A DNA stretch of 64,000 nt from Chitinolyticbacter albus (GCF_024437655.1 NZ_JANBVF010000016.1:1-64000); one strand, 5' to 3'. Shown: positions 1 to 9,620, counted from the stretch's first letter. Translations and numbers: made by a program. Notes: a model not told the origin generated them from the sequence alone.

Positions 1-65
1 CGCACCTAAACCACCGCGCCGCAGGCGCAAATCGCCCCAACACGCGCTGAAAGCGCTACGCCCCC

Positions 66-962
66 TTAATCCCAATACCCCACCGCCCCATAAGCAGTTT
101 TCAAATGATCCACAAACCGCCTCACCCGCTGTGGGAGGTGCTTGCGCTGCGGCATCACTGCGTAGACCGGGTAATCGGGCGAGGCGTAGCCATCGAGCAC
201 TGTCACCAGCCGGCCATCGGTAAGATCGTCCTTCACCTCCCACAGCGAGCGCCAGGCAAGGCCATAGCCCGCCAGCGCCCACTCGTGCAGCACGGCGCCG
301 TCGTTGCATTCGAGCACGCCGCTCACCTTGCGGCTGATAAGCTCGCCATCCTGCTTGAAGGTCCAGCCGCGGGCCTGGCTCGCGCCGAGTGATAGGCACT
401 CGAAGCGGTCCAGATCGTCCAGCGTCTGCGGCACGCCACGTGTGGACAGATAACTCGGCGCGGCGACCACCACGCGGCGGTTCTCCGCCAGCCGCACCGC
501 TACCAGGCTGGAATCGGCCAGCTCGCTGATACGGATGGCGCAATCGATGCGCTCGCCAGCAAGGTCCACCAGCCTATCCGACAGATCAAGCGTGACGCGC
601 AGTTCCGGGTGCTGGCGCTGGAAGGTGGCCACGTGCGGCGCCACATGGCGGCGGCCGAAGCCCGCGGGGGCGCTGATGCGAAGGTGGCCGCGCACCCGGG
701 CGCTGCCCGAGCCGACGGCGGCTTCGGCGTCGGCCAGATCCGCCAGAATGCGCTGGCCGTCCTCGAAGAAAGCAGCGCCTTCCTGCGTGAGGGTGACGCG
801 CCGCGTGGTACGTACCAGCAGCTTGGCGCCGAGGCGCTCTTCCAGTGCATCGAGCCGGCGGCCGATCACGGCCGGCACCACGCCCTCGGCACGGGCGGCG
901 GCAGACAGGCTGCCCAGATTCACTACCGAAACAAACGTCTGTAGCTGTTTGAGCGCATCCAT
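66..962 (-). CDS. LysR-family transcriptional regulator
   Basis: A 298-aa DNA-binding regulator of the LysR family. The N-terminus (about residues 1-60) is the winged helix-turn-helix, with the typical opening [14 protein letters not shown] and the recognition region around [25 protein letters not shown]. The remainder, from about residue 90, is a type-2 periplasmic-binding-like effector domain ([19 protein letters not shown]). Length is normal for the family. It is divergent from malate synthase with about 105 bp between the starts, the usual arrangement of a LysR gene and a target, so aceB is a candidate target by position only. The effector is unknown; the closest general type is the CrgA/AaeR-like group common in Betaproteobacteria. 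Confidence 0.9.
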   Translation of the reverse strand: MDALKQLQTFVSVVNLGSLSAAARAEGVVPAVIGRRLDALEERLGAKLLVRTTRRVTLTQEGAAFFEDGQRILADLADAEAAVGSGSARVRGHLRISAPAGFGRRHVAPHVATFQRQHPELRVTLDLSDRLVDLAGERIDCAIRISELADSSLVAVRLAENRRVVVAAPSYLSTRGVPQTLDDLDRFECLSLGASQARGWTFKQDGELISRKVSGVLECNDGAVLHEWALAGYGLAWRSLWEVKDDLTDGRLVTVLDGYASPDYPVYAVMPQRKHLPQRVRRFVDHLKTAYGAVGYWD

Positions 963-1067
963 TATGTACTTAAAAGTAAAAGAACCTGTCGCAGTTTAGC
1001 GCTTTTTTGTGATGGCGCAGCGCACTACACTGCAATGCAACATCCAGCCGCAACCCAGGAGTACCGC

Positions 1068-2663
1068 ATGTCCACCTTGCCCGCCGGCGTTCAAGTCCAC
1101 GCCGAGATCACCCCCGCCTTTGCCGGGATCCTCACGCCCGATGCCCTGGCTTTCGTTGCCAAGCTGCACCGCCGCTTCAACGGCCGCCGCCAGGAGCTGC
1201 TGGCCGCGCGCACGCTGCGCCAGGCCGAGCTCGATGCCGGCAAGCTGCCGGACTTCCTGCCGCAAACGGCACACATCCGCAATGGCGATTGGCAGATCGC
1301 GCCGGTGCCTGCCGATCTGGCGCTGCGGCGCGTGGAGATCACGGGCCCCGTCGAGGCCAAGATGATCATCAACGCGCTCAATTCCGGCGCGGACAGCTAC
1401 ATGACCGATTTCGAGGATTCCAACACCCCGAACTGGTCCAACCAGATCCAGGGTCAACTCAACTTGAAGGCCGCCGTGCGCCGCACGCTGGCGTTTCGCA
1501 ACGAGTCGGGCAAGGAATACCGGCTCAACGACAAGATCGCCACGCTGGTGGTGCGCCCGCGCGGCTGGCACCTCGATGAGAAGCATGTGACCGTCGATGG
1601 TGAACGGGTATCGGGCGGGGTGTTCGATTTCGCGCTATTCCTGTTCCACAACGCCAAGGAACAGCTCTCGCGCGGCACTGGGCCGTATTTCTACCTGCCC
1701 AAGATGGAATCGCACCTGGAAGCGCGGTTGTGGAACGACATCTTCGTCGCCGGCCAGGCCGAGCTTGGCCTTGCCCAGGGCACGATCAAGGCCACCGTGC
1801 TGGTCGAGACCATCCTCGCCGCGTTCGAGATGGAAGAAATCCTCTACGAGCTGCGCGAGCATTCGGCTGGGCTCAATGCCGGGCGCTGGGATTACATCTT
1901 CAGCTGCATCAAGAAGTTCAAGACCAACGCCGATTTCTGCCTGGCCAACCGTGCGCAGATCACCATGACCGTGCCCTTCATGCGCGCCTATGCGCTGAAC
2001 CTGGTGAAGGCCTGCCACAAGCGCGGCGCCCCCGCCATCGGCGGCATGAGCGCGCTGATTCCAATCAAGAACGATCCGGCCGCCAATGAAAAGGCCATGG
2101 CCGCCGTGCGCGCCGACAAGACGCGCGATGCCGGCGACGGCTTCGACGGCGGCTGGGTGGCCCACCCGGGCCTCGTGCCGATCGCGATGGAGGAATGGGT
2201 GAAGGTGCTGGGCGACGCGCCCAACCAGATCGCCAAGCAGCGCGACGATGTGCAAACCCGCGCAGCCGACATCCTCAACTTCCAGCCCGAAACGCCGATC
2301 ACCGAGGCGGGCCTGAGGATGAACATCGACGTGGGCATCCAGTACCTGGGCTCGTGGCTGTCCGGCAATGGCTGCGTGCCTATCCACAACCTGATGGAGG
2401 ACGCCGCCACCGCCGAGATCAGCCGCTCGCAGGTGTGGCAGTGGATCCGCTCGCCCAAGGGCGTGCTCGACGACGGCCGCAAGGTGACCGCCGAGCTGGT
2501 GCGCACGATGATCCCGCAGGTGCTGGACGCCATCCGCGCCGAGCATGGCGATGCGGAGTTCGAACGCGTGCCCTATGCCCGCGCTGCCGCCATCTTCGAA
2601 ACAATGAGCACCAGCACCGAGTTCGCCGAATTCCTCACGCTGCCGCTGTACGAGGAAATCTGA
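1068..2663 (+). CDS. aceB: Malate synthase A
   Basis: Condenses glyoxylate with acetyl-CoA to give malate, the second step of the glyoxylate shunt, in the cytosol. The protein is 531 aa, matching the family's ~530 aa. Family landmarks are [20 protein letters not shown] near residue 110, [13 protein letters not shown] near 165 and the conserved [14 protein letters not shown] region with catalytic acidic residues near 275. An upstream in-frame ATG exists, but the start chosen here has CAGGAG seven bases before it, and the protein then aligns with normal family length. A strong terminator follows 17 bp after the stop, so the gene is probably monocistronic. The adjacent divergent LysR gene may control it. 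Isocitrate lyase is not in the window. Confidence 0.97.
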   Translation: MSTLPAGVQVHAEITPAFAGILTPDALAFVAKLHRRFNGRRQELLAARTLRQAELDAGKLPDFLPQTAHIRNGDWQIAPVPADLALRRVEITGPVEAKMIINALNSGADSYMTDFEDSNTPNWSNQIQGQLNLKAAVRRTLAFRNESGKEYRLNDKIATLVVRPRGWHLDEKHVTVDGERVSGGVFDFALFLFHNAKEQLSRGTGPYFYLPKMESHLEARLWNDIFVAGQAELGLAQGTIKATVLVETILAAFEMEEILYELREHSAGLNAGRWDYIFSCIKKFKTNADFCLANRAQITMTVPFMRAYALNLVKACHKRGAPAIGGMSALIPIKNDPAANEKAMAAVRADKTRDAGDGFDGGWVAHPGLVPIAMEEWVKVLGDAPNQIAKQRDDVQTRAADILNFQPETPITEAGLRMNIDVGIQYLGSWLSGNGCVPIHNLMEDAATAEISRSQVWQWIRSPKGVLDDGRKVTAELVRTMIPQVLDAIRAEHGDAEFERVPYARAAAIFETMSTSTEFAEFLTLPLYEEI

Positions 2664-2680
2664 CCGTTACCGCTGCCAGC

Positions 2681-2713
2681 AAAAAGCCGACCCCTGAGGG
2701 TCGGCTTTTTGTT
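2681..2713 (+). terminator. Rho-independent terminator after aceB
   Basis: A 13-bp perfect stem, AAAAAGCCGACCC paired with GGGTCGGCTTTTT, around a CTGA loop and followed by a T-rich tail. It lies 17 bp after the malate synthase stop and can also serve the convergent gene. Confidence 0.92.
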
Positions 2714-2736
2714 TGGACTGGCCGGTGAGGCCAGCA

Positions 2737-3138
2737 TCAGCAAGGCGGCTGCTTCGCGATTCGCACACAGTCCCCACCCAACGTGCCGTCGCCGTATTGC
2801 GCTGCCAGGAACAAGCTGTCTTCACCGCCTTCCAGCACCAGCACCTCACGCAGCGCATCTGCGTATCGCGTGTCGATGGGCCGGCCTATCAGCGGCGCCC
2901 AGTAGGGATGCGCCGTCATCTCCACAGCGGTCAGCGTACCTTCGTTGACAAACGACTGCGCTTGCAGCTCGATGCAATATCCCCCAGGCGCGCTGGCCCA
3001 CGAGACAAAGCACACCTCGTCGCCATCGAACCACAACGCCACCTCGCCATCGATCTGGTGCCAAGCCGAACTCGCATCAGGCCATATCGTTGGCAACTCG
3101 TGATCGAACAAGTGGTAATGGACTGCGCGCAGAATCAT
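2737..3138 (-). CDS. Hypothetical protein, 133 aa
   Basis: I do not recognise this protein. The chosen start (MILRAVHYHLFDHELP) has AGGTGAG eight bases upstream, whereas a longer reading adds 75 arginine-rich, unprotein-like residues. It is soluble with no signal peptide or membrane segment. It is rich in aromatic and acidic residues (HQIDGEVALWFDGDEV, SWASAPGGYCIELQAQ) and ends in a short cysteine-containing tail, GGDCVRIAKQPPC. It converges on malate synthase and shares its terminator. Codon usage is slightly less GC-biased than that of its neighbours. Confidence 0.6.
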   Translation of the reverse strand: MILRAVHYHLFDHELPTIWPDASSAWHQIDGEVALWFDGDEVCFVSWASAPGGYCIELQAQSFVNEGTLTAVEMTAHPYWAPLIGRPIDTRYADALREVLVLEGGEDSLFLAAQYGDGTLGGDCVRIAKQPPC

Positions 3139-3428
3139 GGGCTCACCTGAGGACGTAATCGCCAACTGGGAGGAGCGGCGGTGGCAGCAATTGGGCCGTG
3201 CCCTATGAACATCATGTGTAGCTCGTATTGGGGAACGGACGATCGTGAAAAGAGCGGCAGGACAACGGCGCCGCCATTCTAAGCCTGAGCGCCGTACGCG
3301 GCAGCTTACCGCTTGATACGCCGGTACTCGCAAAAGCGCGGCCTCACCCTCACCTGTTCGCAAACCCGCCTATACAGCTGCGGCCTCATGGTAGGCACCG
3401 CAGCCGAGTAATCGAGCCAGGAATCCCG

Positions 3429-5213
3429 ATGCCCTCACCTTCCCCGACCCGCCGTATCACGCCATTGCTGGGCTTGTTGCCTTTCCTGCGGCCCTTTCTC
3501 GGCCGCTGGATCGCCGCCTTTACCGCGCTGGCCGTGGCCGCCGGTGCCACGCTGACGCTACCGGTGGCGTTTCGCCACCTGATCGACCAGGGCTTTGCTG
3601 CAGGCAACCGCGGGCATATCGATCGCTATTTCATCGCGCTGTTCGCGGTCTCGATGGTGCTGGCCGCCGCCACCGCGCTGCGCTTTTACTGGGTATCGTG
3701 GCTGGGCGAGCGCACCACGGCCGATCTGCGCCGCGCGGTTTACGAGCACGTATTGCGGATGAGCCCGCAATTTTTCGAAACCACGCAGACCGGCGAGGTA
3801 CTGTCGCGGCTCACCACCGATACCACGCTGATCCAGACCGTGGTCGGCACCAGCCTGTCGATGGGGCTGCGCAATGCCTTCCTGTTGCTGGGCGGGCTCA
3901 CCATGCTAATCGTCACGAGTCCGGCGCTGTCCGGCTACATCCTGCTGACGCTGCTCTTGGTGATCGCACCCATCCTGGTGTTCGGCCGCCAGGTGCGGCG
4001 GCTCTCCAAGGCCAGCCAGGACAAGGTGGCCAATGCCAGCGCGCTGGCCGGTGAAATCCTCAACGCCATGCCCACCGTGCAGTCGTTCACCCGCGAGCCG
4101 TACGAGGCTGCGCGCTTCGCCGCCTCGGTCGAGTCGGCCTACGCCACCGCGCTGCAGCGCATCCGCGCCCGTTCGTGGCTGACTGCGGTGGTGATCCTGC
4201 TGGTGTTCGCCGCCGTGGTGTTCGTGCTGTGGCTGGGCGCCCAGGCGGTGATGGATGGCCGCATGAGCGCGGGCGAGCTGTCGCAGTTCATCCTCTATGC
4301 CGTGGTCACCGCCGGCGCGGTGGGCGGCATCGCCGAAGTATGGGGCGATCTGCAACGCGCCGCCGGCGCGGCCGAACGGCTGCTGGAGCTCTTGGCGCTG
4401 CAATCGCCGGTAGCCGATACAGGGCTGCCGCTGCCCCTGCCGCAACAGGGTGAAGGCCTGCGCTTCGAGGCAGTGGGGTTCGCCTACCCGTCGCGCCCCG
4501 GCATTGCCGCGCTGGACGACCTGACGCTGCATATCCAGCCCGGCGAGCACGTGGCGCTGGTGGGCCCGAGCGGCGCGGGCAAGACCACACTGTTCCAGCT
4601 GCTGTTGCGGCTGTACGACCCGCAGCACGGCCGCATCACCTTCAATGGCATTGCCACCCACGATCTCGCGCTGGCCGAGCTGCGCTCGCAGATCGGCGTG
4701 GTGCTGCAAGAAACGGTGATCTTTGCCGGCAGCGTGGCCGACAACATCCGCTACGGCCGGCTGGACGCTAGCGATTCCGAAGTGCGCGCCGCCGCCGAAA
4801 TGGCTGCCGCCAGCGACTTCGTTGATGCCTTGCCCGAAGGCTATGACACTTTCCTCGGCGAGCGCGGCGTGCGTCTTTCGGGCGGGCAGCGTCAGCGCAT
4901 CGCCATCGCCCGCGCCATCCTCAAGAACCCGCCCATCCTGCTGCTGGACGAAGCCACCAGCGCGCTCGACGCCGCGAGCGAGCGCGCGGTGCAGCAGGCG
5001 CTCGACAATGCCGCGCACAACCGCACCACGCTGGTGATCGCGCATCGCCTGGCCACCGTGCAGCAGGCCGATCGCATCGTGGTACTGGAGCACGGCCGCA
5101 TCGTTGCCGAAGGCAGCCATGCCGAACTGCTGGCGAGCTCGCCGCTGTATGCCAGGCTGGCAGCACTGCAGTTCGCTGACGGTGCGCCGATCGAAGCGCA
5201 CAGAATGGTGTGA
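3429..5213 (+). CDS. ABC exporter, fused membrane and ATPase domains
   Basis: A 594-aa half-transporter of the ABCB/MsbA type, which works as a homodimer in the inner membrane to export lipids, drugs or other hydrophobic substrates. Residues about 10-315 form the six-helix exporter domain (FFETTQTGEVLSRLTTDTTL is the conserved cytoplasmic-loop region). From about residue 340 is the nucleotide-binding domain: Walker A GPSGAGKTT near 380, signature LSGGQRQR near 485, Walker B ILLLDEATSALD near 500 and the H-loop VIAHRL near 540. All ATPase motifs look intact. It stands alone before a bidirectional terminator, so the substrate cannot be inferred from context. MsbA itself is possible but not supported by nearby lipid A genes. 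Confidence 0.93.
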   Translation: MPSPSPTRRITPLLGLLPFLRPFLGRWIAAFTALAVAAGATLTLPVAFRHLIDQGFAAGNRGHIDRYFIALFAVSMVLAAATALRFYWVSWLGERTTADLRRAVYEHVLRMSPQFFETTQTGEVLSRLTTDTTLIQTVVGTSLSMGLRNAFLLLGGLTMLIVTSPALSGYILLTLLLVIAPILVFGRQVRRLSKASQDKVANASALAGEILNAMPTVQSFTREPYEAARFAASVESAYATALQRIRARSWLTAVVILLVFAAVVFVLWLGAQAVMDGRMSAGELSQFILYAVVTAGAVGGIAEVWGDLQRAAGAAERLLELLALQSPVADTGLPLPLPQQGEGLRFEAVGFAYPSRPGIAALDDLTLHIQPGEHVALVGPSGAGKTTLFQLLLRLYDPQHGRITFNGIATHDLALAELRSQIGVVLQETVIFAGSVADNIRYGRLDASDSEVRAAAEMAAASDFVDALPEGYDTFLGERGVRLSGGQRQRIAIARAILKNPPILLLDEATSALDAASERAVQQALDNAAHNRTTLVIAHRLATVQQADRIVVLEHGRIVAEGSHAELLASSPLYARLAALQFADGAPIEAHRMV

Positions 5214-5262
5214 AGGGCGAATACGGGGCCGGCCAGTACGCCTTGTGGCGCGCCGCAATGTG

Positions 5263-5294
5263 GAAAAGCCCGGCCGAAGCCGGGCTTTTCTGTT
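5263..5294. terminator. Bidirectional rho-independent terminator
   Basis: The hairpin AAAAGCCCGGC-CGA-GCCGGGCTTTT has A-rich and T-rich flanks on both sides. It sits between the convergent ABC exporter and DUF4397 lipoprotein genes and can serve both. Confidence 0.88.
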
Positions 5295-5312
5295 TACCCC
5301 GAAGCTGCAAGG

Positions 5313-6086
5313 TTAGGGCGTATTCACCAGCTCGAGGGTGGCCTTGGACGCGTCATCGGACTTGGCGACCAGTACCTTGATGCTTTCCGGCACCAGCGCA
5401 CCGATGCCATCGGCCGGAATCGGCAGCAACAGCCAGTCGGCGTTCTTGGCGAGCGTCACCGTGGACTGGAAGATCACCGTCTTGCTGCCGGCGGTGGTGA
5501 TGCGCAGCAGGTAGTCGCCGCCTTCCAGCTCCTTGGAATCGTTGCCCGAGGACGGGTTGGCGGTCTTGTAGGTGACTGCGGCGAAATCCGGGCTGACGGT
5601 GTTGATATCCACGCCTGGCGCAGTCAGGTAAACATCGATGTTCTGCGCATTGAACGCGGCGTTGACCACGCGCACCCGGGCGTCGTCGCTGGTTATGCCC
5701 TTGTTGTACGGGTCTTCGATCAGCAGCACATCGGCCGCGCCATCGCCGATCAGCGCCACCGCGGTGTACTTGTCGCCGCGCTTGGCATCCAGCGCCACCG
5801 CGCCATAGCTGGTGGTGCCGTCCGGGCTCTTGACCGCGAGCTCGGTCTGGCCGCTATCCACATCGAAATACTGCGAGGCGAACTTGTAGCCCACATCGGT
5901 CGCATCGGCCACGGCAGCGCCATTGCGATAGATCGTGACGTTCGGCCCGGCCGGAATGGCGTGGACCAAGCGAACCTTGGGGTCGGCAATATCCAGTCGA
6001 TCGTCGATATCATCGTCCCCGCCACCGCAGGCCGATAGCAAGGTGGCGGAGACGATACCCAGCAATAGCAGCTTCAGTAGTTTCAT
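5313..6086 (-). CDS. DUF4397-domain lipoprotein
   Basis: A 257-aa exported protein. The chosen start gives a textbook lipoprotein signal, MKLLKLLLLGIVSATLLSAC, with the lipobox LSAC placing the lipid-anchored cysteine at residue 20. The longer in-frame reading would bury this signal. After an Asp-rich linker, the mature part holds two repeats of a DUF4397-like beta fold (VRLVHAIPAGPNVTIYRNG and VRVVNAAFNAQNIDVYLT). This domain is common in surface or periplasmic lipoproteins of Gram-negative bacteria and has no defined activity. The aspartate after GGGDDD (not Asp at +2) fits outer-membrane sorting, which is an inference. The gene is monocistronic and converges on the ABC exporter. Confidence 0.85.
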   Translation of the reverse strand: MKLLKLLLLGIVSATLLSACGGGDDDIDDRLDIADPKVRLVHAIPAGPNVTIYRNGAAVADATDVGYKFASQYFDVDSGQTELAVKSPDGTTSYGAVALDAKRGDKYTAVALIGDGAADVLLIEDPYNKGITSDDARVRVVNAAFNAQNIDVYLTAPGVDINTVSPDFAAVTYKTANPSSGNDSKELEGGDYLLRITTAGSKTVIFQSTVTLAKNADWLLLPIPADGIGALVPESIKVLVAKSDDASKATLELVNTP

Positions 6087-6284
6087 GATTGTTTTTCCTT
6101 TGTAGTGATCCGGTACGGCGCCCTGCCGCAGTGAGGAAAAAGTACAGCCGCACCGGCTGGCGGGCTGCCGGCTCATCTCGGATCATGGCGTCGGCCTATT
6201 CCCACAGCGTATGCCAGTCGCGTGGACGCTTGTCGCCGCCCCGGCGGACCGCTAGCATCGCTTGCCCGCTCCCGGATCTTCTTC

Positions 6285-7361
6285 ATGCTCCTTGCCACCT
6301 GGTCACGCCGTTTTCCCGTCACCGCATTCTTGATCGCGGCCAATGTCGCGGTCTTTGTCGTACAGCTGGCCATGGGCGTGCCGCTCGATGGTGCGCATGG
6401 CAGCACGCTGGTGAACTGGGGAGCGAACTTCTCCGTGCTCACGCTGGGCGACGAGCCCTGGCGACTCTTCATCAGCATGTTCCTGCACATCGGCGCACTG
6501 CACCTGGCGGTGAACATGTATTCGCTGCTGGTGTTGGGCCCGCTGGTCGAGCGCTTTGTCGGACGTGCCCGCTATGGCGCCATCTATCTGGGCGGCGGCC
6601 TGATCGGCGGCCTGGCGAGTGCATGGTGGAACCCCTTGGTGATCAGTGCCGGTGCGTCCGGCGCCATCATGGGCTTGGCGGGGGCCTATCTGGCCTTGCT
6701 GCTGCTGTTTCGCCAGCGCATACGCCGTGCCGATACCAGGATCCGGCAGCTGGCCGTCATCATTGCGCTCAATATCGGCATGGGGCTTGCCATTCCCGGC
6801 ATCGACAATGCCTGTCACCTCGGCGGCCTGGCGGGCGGTGCGCTCCTGGCCGCCGTCTACGCCGGCGCAGCAGGGCGTACACGGCCGTGGTTGAACTACG
6901 CTGCGATCAGCCTCGCTTGTGCACTGCTGCTGGCCGCGATCACCTGGACCAGCCGCAGCGACGCGCTGCATTTCGATCGCGCCATCGAGCAGGCCATCGT
7001 GGCCAACAACAGCTACGGCGATTTTCGCGGCTTCTGGCTCGCAGGCAACGAGGACGCCCGGCTTGCGCAGTTCGAAGCCGCGCAGCAATCGTGGCAGCAG
7101 TGCGTGGTGGCGATGCAGCAACCGTGGCGGCTGAACCAGGCCGATCGGGCGCTGGCCAGCCAGCTGGCGAACTATTGCAACCTCAGGCTGGCGCAATACC
7201 GCGTCAACCGAGCGCAGTGGGAAGAACAGGGCAGCGCCGCCCTGCTCGATACCCGCTACGCCGCCGAGGCCGACGCGCTGCGCGCCGCGCTATGGGGCAA
7301 CTTCGAGCCACGCGCCACGCTGGCGCTGCAGCGCCTGCAGCTGGTGGGGCGGCGCGACTAG
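6285..7361 (+). CDS. Rhomboid-family intramembrane serine protease
   Basis: A 358-aa multi-pass inner-membrane protein. The rhomboid core occupies residues about 10-195, with the HxxxN motif (H73, N77 in LHIGALHLAVN), the catalytic serine in GASG (S125) and the catalytic histidine in HLGG (H178). All active-site residues are present, so it should cleave single-pass membrane substrates. About 150 residues follow that lack rhomboid character (one more predicted membrane segment, then a soluble Gln/Arg-rich domain). This makes it longer than GlpG-like enzymes and closer to rhomboids with a C-terminal accessory domain. The start was chosen where the first helix begins (MLLATWSRRFPVTAF); its ribosome-binding site is weak. 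No substrate is evident from the context. Confidence 0.92.
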   Translation: MLLATWSRRFPVTAFLIAANVAVFVVQLAMGVPLDGAHGSTLVNWGANFSVLTLGDEPWRLFISMFLHIGALHLAVNMYSLLVLGPLVERFVGRARYGAIYLGGGLIGGLASAWWNPLVISAGASGAIMGLAGAYLALLLLFRQRIRRADTRIRQLAVIIALNIGMGLAIPGIDNACHLGGLAGGALLAAVYAGAAGRTRPWLNYAAISLACALLLAAITWTSRSDALHFDRAIEQAIVANNSYGDFRGFWLAGNEDARLAQFEAAQQSWQQCVVAMQQPWRLNQADRALASQLANYCNLRLAQYRVNRAQWEEQGSAALLDTRYAAEADALRAALWGNFEPRATLALQRLQLVGRRD

Positions 7362-7514
7362 GCATCGTTGCCCGGACGGGACACTGGCGCTGCCACGCAT
7401 GACCGGCCAAGGCTGTGCCCTGCAAGTGGCGCCATGTCAGACAAGCGAGCGAGCTACCGGCACGAGATGGAGCACGCAGGCGTTACCTGACTGATTTGTT
7501 TTTCTGACGTCAAA

Positions 7515-7520
7515 TTGACA
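7515..7520 (+). promoter_or_regulatory. Possible -35 element upstream of the YiaA-type gene
   Basis: A consensus TTGACA hexamer lies in an AT-rich patch about 120 bp before the YiaA-type gene. The best -10 at 16-17 bp (TGTAGC) is poor, so this is only a candidate. A TGACGTCA palindrome lies just upstream. Confidence 0.3.
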
Positions 7521-7638
7521 AAAATCTCGCCACACCTGTAGCGACGTGATAAAACTGCTCCCGCGCGGCTGCGTGCACGCAGTGACGCAGACGAGCTGGG
7601 CCGCCGCGCCCATGACCATCAAAATCAGGAGGAAATCC

Positions 7639-8064
7639 ATGTCCGCATCCATCCAGCGCCCGTCCGGCGCCTTCGTCGCAGCCTCTTGGGCCGCCTTGCT
7701 GATCGGTGCCGTGGTCTATCTGCTCGGGCTGTGGAATGCCCAGATGCAGCTCAACGAAAAGGGTTATTACTTCGTGCTGCTGAGCTATGGCTTGTTTGCC
7801 GCCGTATCGCTGCAAAAATCGGTGCGTGATCGACTGGAAGACATTCCTGTCACGGGCATGTACTACAGCCTCGCGTGGGTATCGGTGATCCTGGCCGTCG
7901 CCCTCTTGGCCATCGGCCTGTGGAACGCCACGCTTACCAATTCGGAAAAGGGCTTTTACGCCATGGCCTTTTTGCTGAGCCTGTTCGGCGCCGTGGCCGT
8001 GCAAAAGAACGTGCGCGATATCCAGGGCTTCAAGAGCGCGGGTCCGGCTACCCAACCCTTCTAA
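7639..8064 (+). CDS. YiaA/YiaB-family inner-membrane protein
   Basis: A 141-aa small membrane protein. It contains two tandem copies of the YiaA/YiaB two-helix domain, seen as an internal duplication: [16 protein letters not shown] in the first half and [16 protein letters not shown] in the second, each followed by a conserved QKxVRD segment. Four membrane helices are expected. The start is set by a near-perfect AGGAGG six bases upstream. Its length matches E. coli YiaA (about 145 aa). Function in the family is unknown. A strong hairpin lies 10 bp after the stop, so it is likely transcribed alone. Confidence 0.87.
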   Translation: MSASIQRPSGAFVAASWAALLIGAVVYLLGLWNAQMQLNEKGYYFVLLSYGLFAAVSLQKSVRDRLEDIPVTGMYYSLAWVSVILAVALLAIGLWNATLTNSEKGFYAMAFLLSLFGAVAVQKNVRDIQGFKSAGPATQPF

Positions 8065-8074
8065 TCGTTTCGCT

Positions 8075-8101
8075 GCCCGATCGCACCGGCTGCGATCGGG
8101 C
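8075..8101 (+). terminator. Hairpin after the YiaA-type gene
   Basis: A perfect 11-bp stem GCCCGATCGCA / TGCGATCGGGC with a 5-base loop, 10 bp after the stop. There is no T tract, so it may stabilise the 3' end or terminate only weakly. Confidence 0.45.
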
Positions 8102-8214
8102 CGAATCGCCAAGTCTACGCCCAGCCTGACGTCCGCCGAACGGGCCCGCCATCCGGAAGAAGCCCGGGGATTGCGTGACCTGCCTGCGGTGCCCGCACTG
8201 AGGAAGCCACAACC

Positions 8215-8535
8215 ATGATGGCGCAATGCACCGGCCTTGCCTTGCTGCTCCTGCTGTCCGGCCATGCGGCAGCTGAGTATGACCCCTGGCAGCACTACGA
8301 CAAGACCTTGAAGACCCTGCCCAAGGATGCCGCCGCCGTGCTCGATCGCGGCGTGACCTGCAACCATCTCGCCGGTGAGTTCAACGGCGATGGTTCGGAA
8401 GCGGACAAGAAGCGCAACCGGGAGCTGACCAAGCTGCGCTGTGACACCGTCGATAGTGACATCAGCCGCATCAAGACGCGCTACAAGAGCCAACCCAAGG
8501 TGCTGCAGGCCATCCGTACCTACTACGAAGAATGA
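8215..8535 (+). CDS. Small secreted protein of unknown function
   Basis: A 106-aa protein with a clear Sec signal peptide (MMAQCTGLALLLLLSGHAAA, cleavage expected after AAA near residue 20). The mature part is short, charged and mostly helical, with two cysteines (VTCNHLAGEF and LTKLRCDTVD) that could form a disulfide in the periplasm. It ends in basic helix-like sequence (RIKTRYKSQPKVLQAIR). The spacing NHLAGEF...DKKRNRELTKLRC resembles small lysozyme-inhibitor-like or DUF-type periplasmic proteins, but I cannot assign it. Two adjacent ATGs could serve as start. It precedes a glutathione transferase gene by 43 bp and may be co-transcribed with it. Confidence 0.65.
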   Translation: MMAQCTGLALLLLLSGHAAAEYDPWQHYDKTLKTLPKDAAAVLDRGVTCNHLAGEFNGDGSEADKKRNRELTKLRCDTVDSDISRIKTRYKSQPKVLQAIRTYYEE

Positions 8536-8578
8536 AGCCGGCGTGATCGGCCCCTCGGCGCAATCCTAGGAACACATC

Positions 8579-9181
8579 ATGATCGTCTATGGCGATATCG
8601 CTTCGGGCAACTGCTACAAGATCAAGCTGCTGCTGACCCTGCTGGGCTTCGCGCATGAATGGCGCCACGTGAACATCCTGCAAGGCGACACCCGCAGCGC
8701 CGAATTCCTGCAGCTGAATCCCAACGGCAAGATTCCGGTGCTGGTATTGCCCAGTGGCGAGTGCATCAGCGAATCGAACGCCATCCTCAACTACCTGGCC
8801 GAGGGCACGCCGTTCCTGCCGAGTGAGCGCCTCGCCCGTGCCCGTGTGCTCGAATGGCAATTCTTCGAGCAATACAGCCACGAGCCCTATATCGCGGTGG
8901 CGCGCTTCATCAAGCACTACCTCGGCCTGCCCGAGGCGCGCCGCGCCGAGTTCGACGCCAAGCAGGCCGGTGGCCTGAAGGCACTGGCAGTGATGGAGCA
9001 ACAACTGGCGAAGACGCCCTACCTGACCGGCAGCGACTACACCATCGCCGACATCTCGCTCTACGCCTACACCCACGTGGCGAACGAGGGCGGCTTCTCG
9101 CTCGATAGCTTCCCCGCCGTGCGCGCCTGGCTCGATCGCATCGCCAGCCATCCGCACCATGTGACGATGCAGCAGGCCTGA
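8579..9181 (+). CDS. Glutathione S-transferase family protein
   Basis: A 200-aa cytosolic protein with the canonical two-domain GST fold. The N-terminal thioredoxin-like domain (about residues 1-75) starts MIVYGDIASGNCYKIKL and holds the glutathione-site motifs NPNGKIPVL (cis-proline) and SESNAIL (Glu-Ser pair). The C-terminal helical domain includes the N-capping motif LTGSDYTIADISLYAY. The active-site area has Ser/Cys near positions 9-12 rather than an obvious tyrosine, as in many bacterial beta/theta-like GSTs. It presumably conjugates or reduces electrophiles; the substrate is not inferable from the neighbours. Confidence 0.92.
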   Translation: MIVYGDIASGNCYKIKLLLTLLGFAHEWRHVNILQGDTRSAEFLQLNPNGKIPVLVLPSGECISESNAILNYLAEGTPFLPSERLARARVLEWQFFEQYSHEPYIAVARFIKHYLGLPEARRAEFDAKQAGGLKALAVMEQQLAKTPYLTGSDYTIADISLYAYTHVANEGGFSLDSFPAVRAWLDRIASHPHHVTMQQA

Positions 9182-9190
9182 CCCCGCGAA

Positions 9191-9210
9191 GCCGGGGCTG
9201 CGGCCCCGGC
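9191..9210. terminator. Hairpin between convergent GST and VOC genes
   Basis: An 8-bp perfect GC stem, GCCGGGGC-TGCG-GCCCCGGC, in the 34-bp gap between convergent genes. No T tract on either side, so only a possible terminator. Confidence 0.4.
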
Positions 9211-9215
9211 CATGA

Positions 9216-9620
9216 TCAACGCTCGACGTTCACCATCCACGGCACGCCGAACCGGTCGCGGAGCATGCCAAAGCCCTGCGCCCAGAAGGTGGGGCCGTAT
9301 GGCATCTGCACCTCGCCGCCCTCGGCCAGCGCATCGAACAGGCGCCGGCCTTCCTCCTGCGTGGCCGGGCTCAGCGACAGACTGAAACCGCTCATGGCCA
9401 CCGGCTGGCTTGGCATGCCATCGGATGCCATCAATTGCGTTTCACCGATGGTCACGTTGGCGTGCATCACCTTTTCGCGCCAGGCCACGTCGCCTTGCTG
9501 GCCTTCGGGCGCATCGGAAAAACGCATCAGGTAGCCAATCTGCGCACCGAGTACATCGTGGTAGAAGGCCAACGCCTCCTCGCAGCGGCCGGCGAAAAAC
9601 AGATAGTTCTGGACTTGCAT
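9216..9620 (-). CDS. VOC-family (glyoxalase/PhnB-like) protein
   Basis: A 134-aa single-module protein of the vicinal-oxygen-chelate superfamily, PhnB/3-demethylubiquinone-methyltransferase-like branch. Recognisable parts are the opening VQNYLFFAGRCEEALAFYHDVLG, the central IGETQLMASDG and the C-terminal YGPTFWAQGFGMLRDRFGVPW. The family forms dimers with betaalpha-betabetabeta modules, and many members have no known reaction. The ATG chosen has AGGAG five bases upstream; a GTG two codons earlier overlaps that Shine-Dalgarno sequence and is less likely. Confidence 0.9.
   Translation of the reverse strand: MQVQNYLFFAGRCEEALAFYHDVLGAQIGYLMRFSDAPEGQQGDVAWREKVMHANVTIGETQLMASDGMPSQPVAMSGFSLSLSPATQEEGRRLFDALAEGGEVQMPYGPTFWAQGFGMLRDRFGVPWMVNVER

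Noticed and set aside
1035-1067. Upstream ATG as the malate synthase start
   Set aside because: The later ATG has CAGGAG at the right distance and gives normal family length; the extra 11 residues are not typical of the family.
3139-3363. Longer N-terminus for the 133-aa hypothetical gene
   Set aside because: The extra 75 residues are Arg/Cys-rich and lack protein character, while the internal ATG has a good Shine-Dalgarno sequence.
3906-5258. Long open frame antisense to the ABC exporter
   Set aside because: It is a mirror of GC-rich codons, full of His/Gln/Arg runs, and overlaps an undoubted exporter gene.
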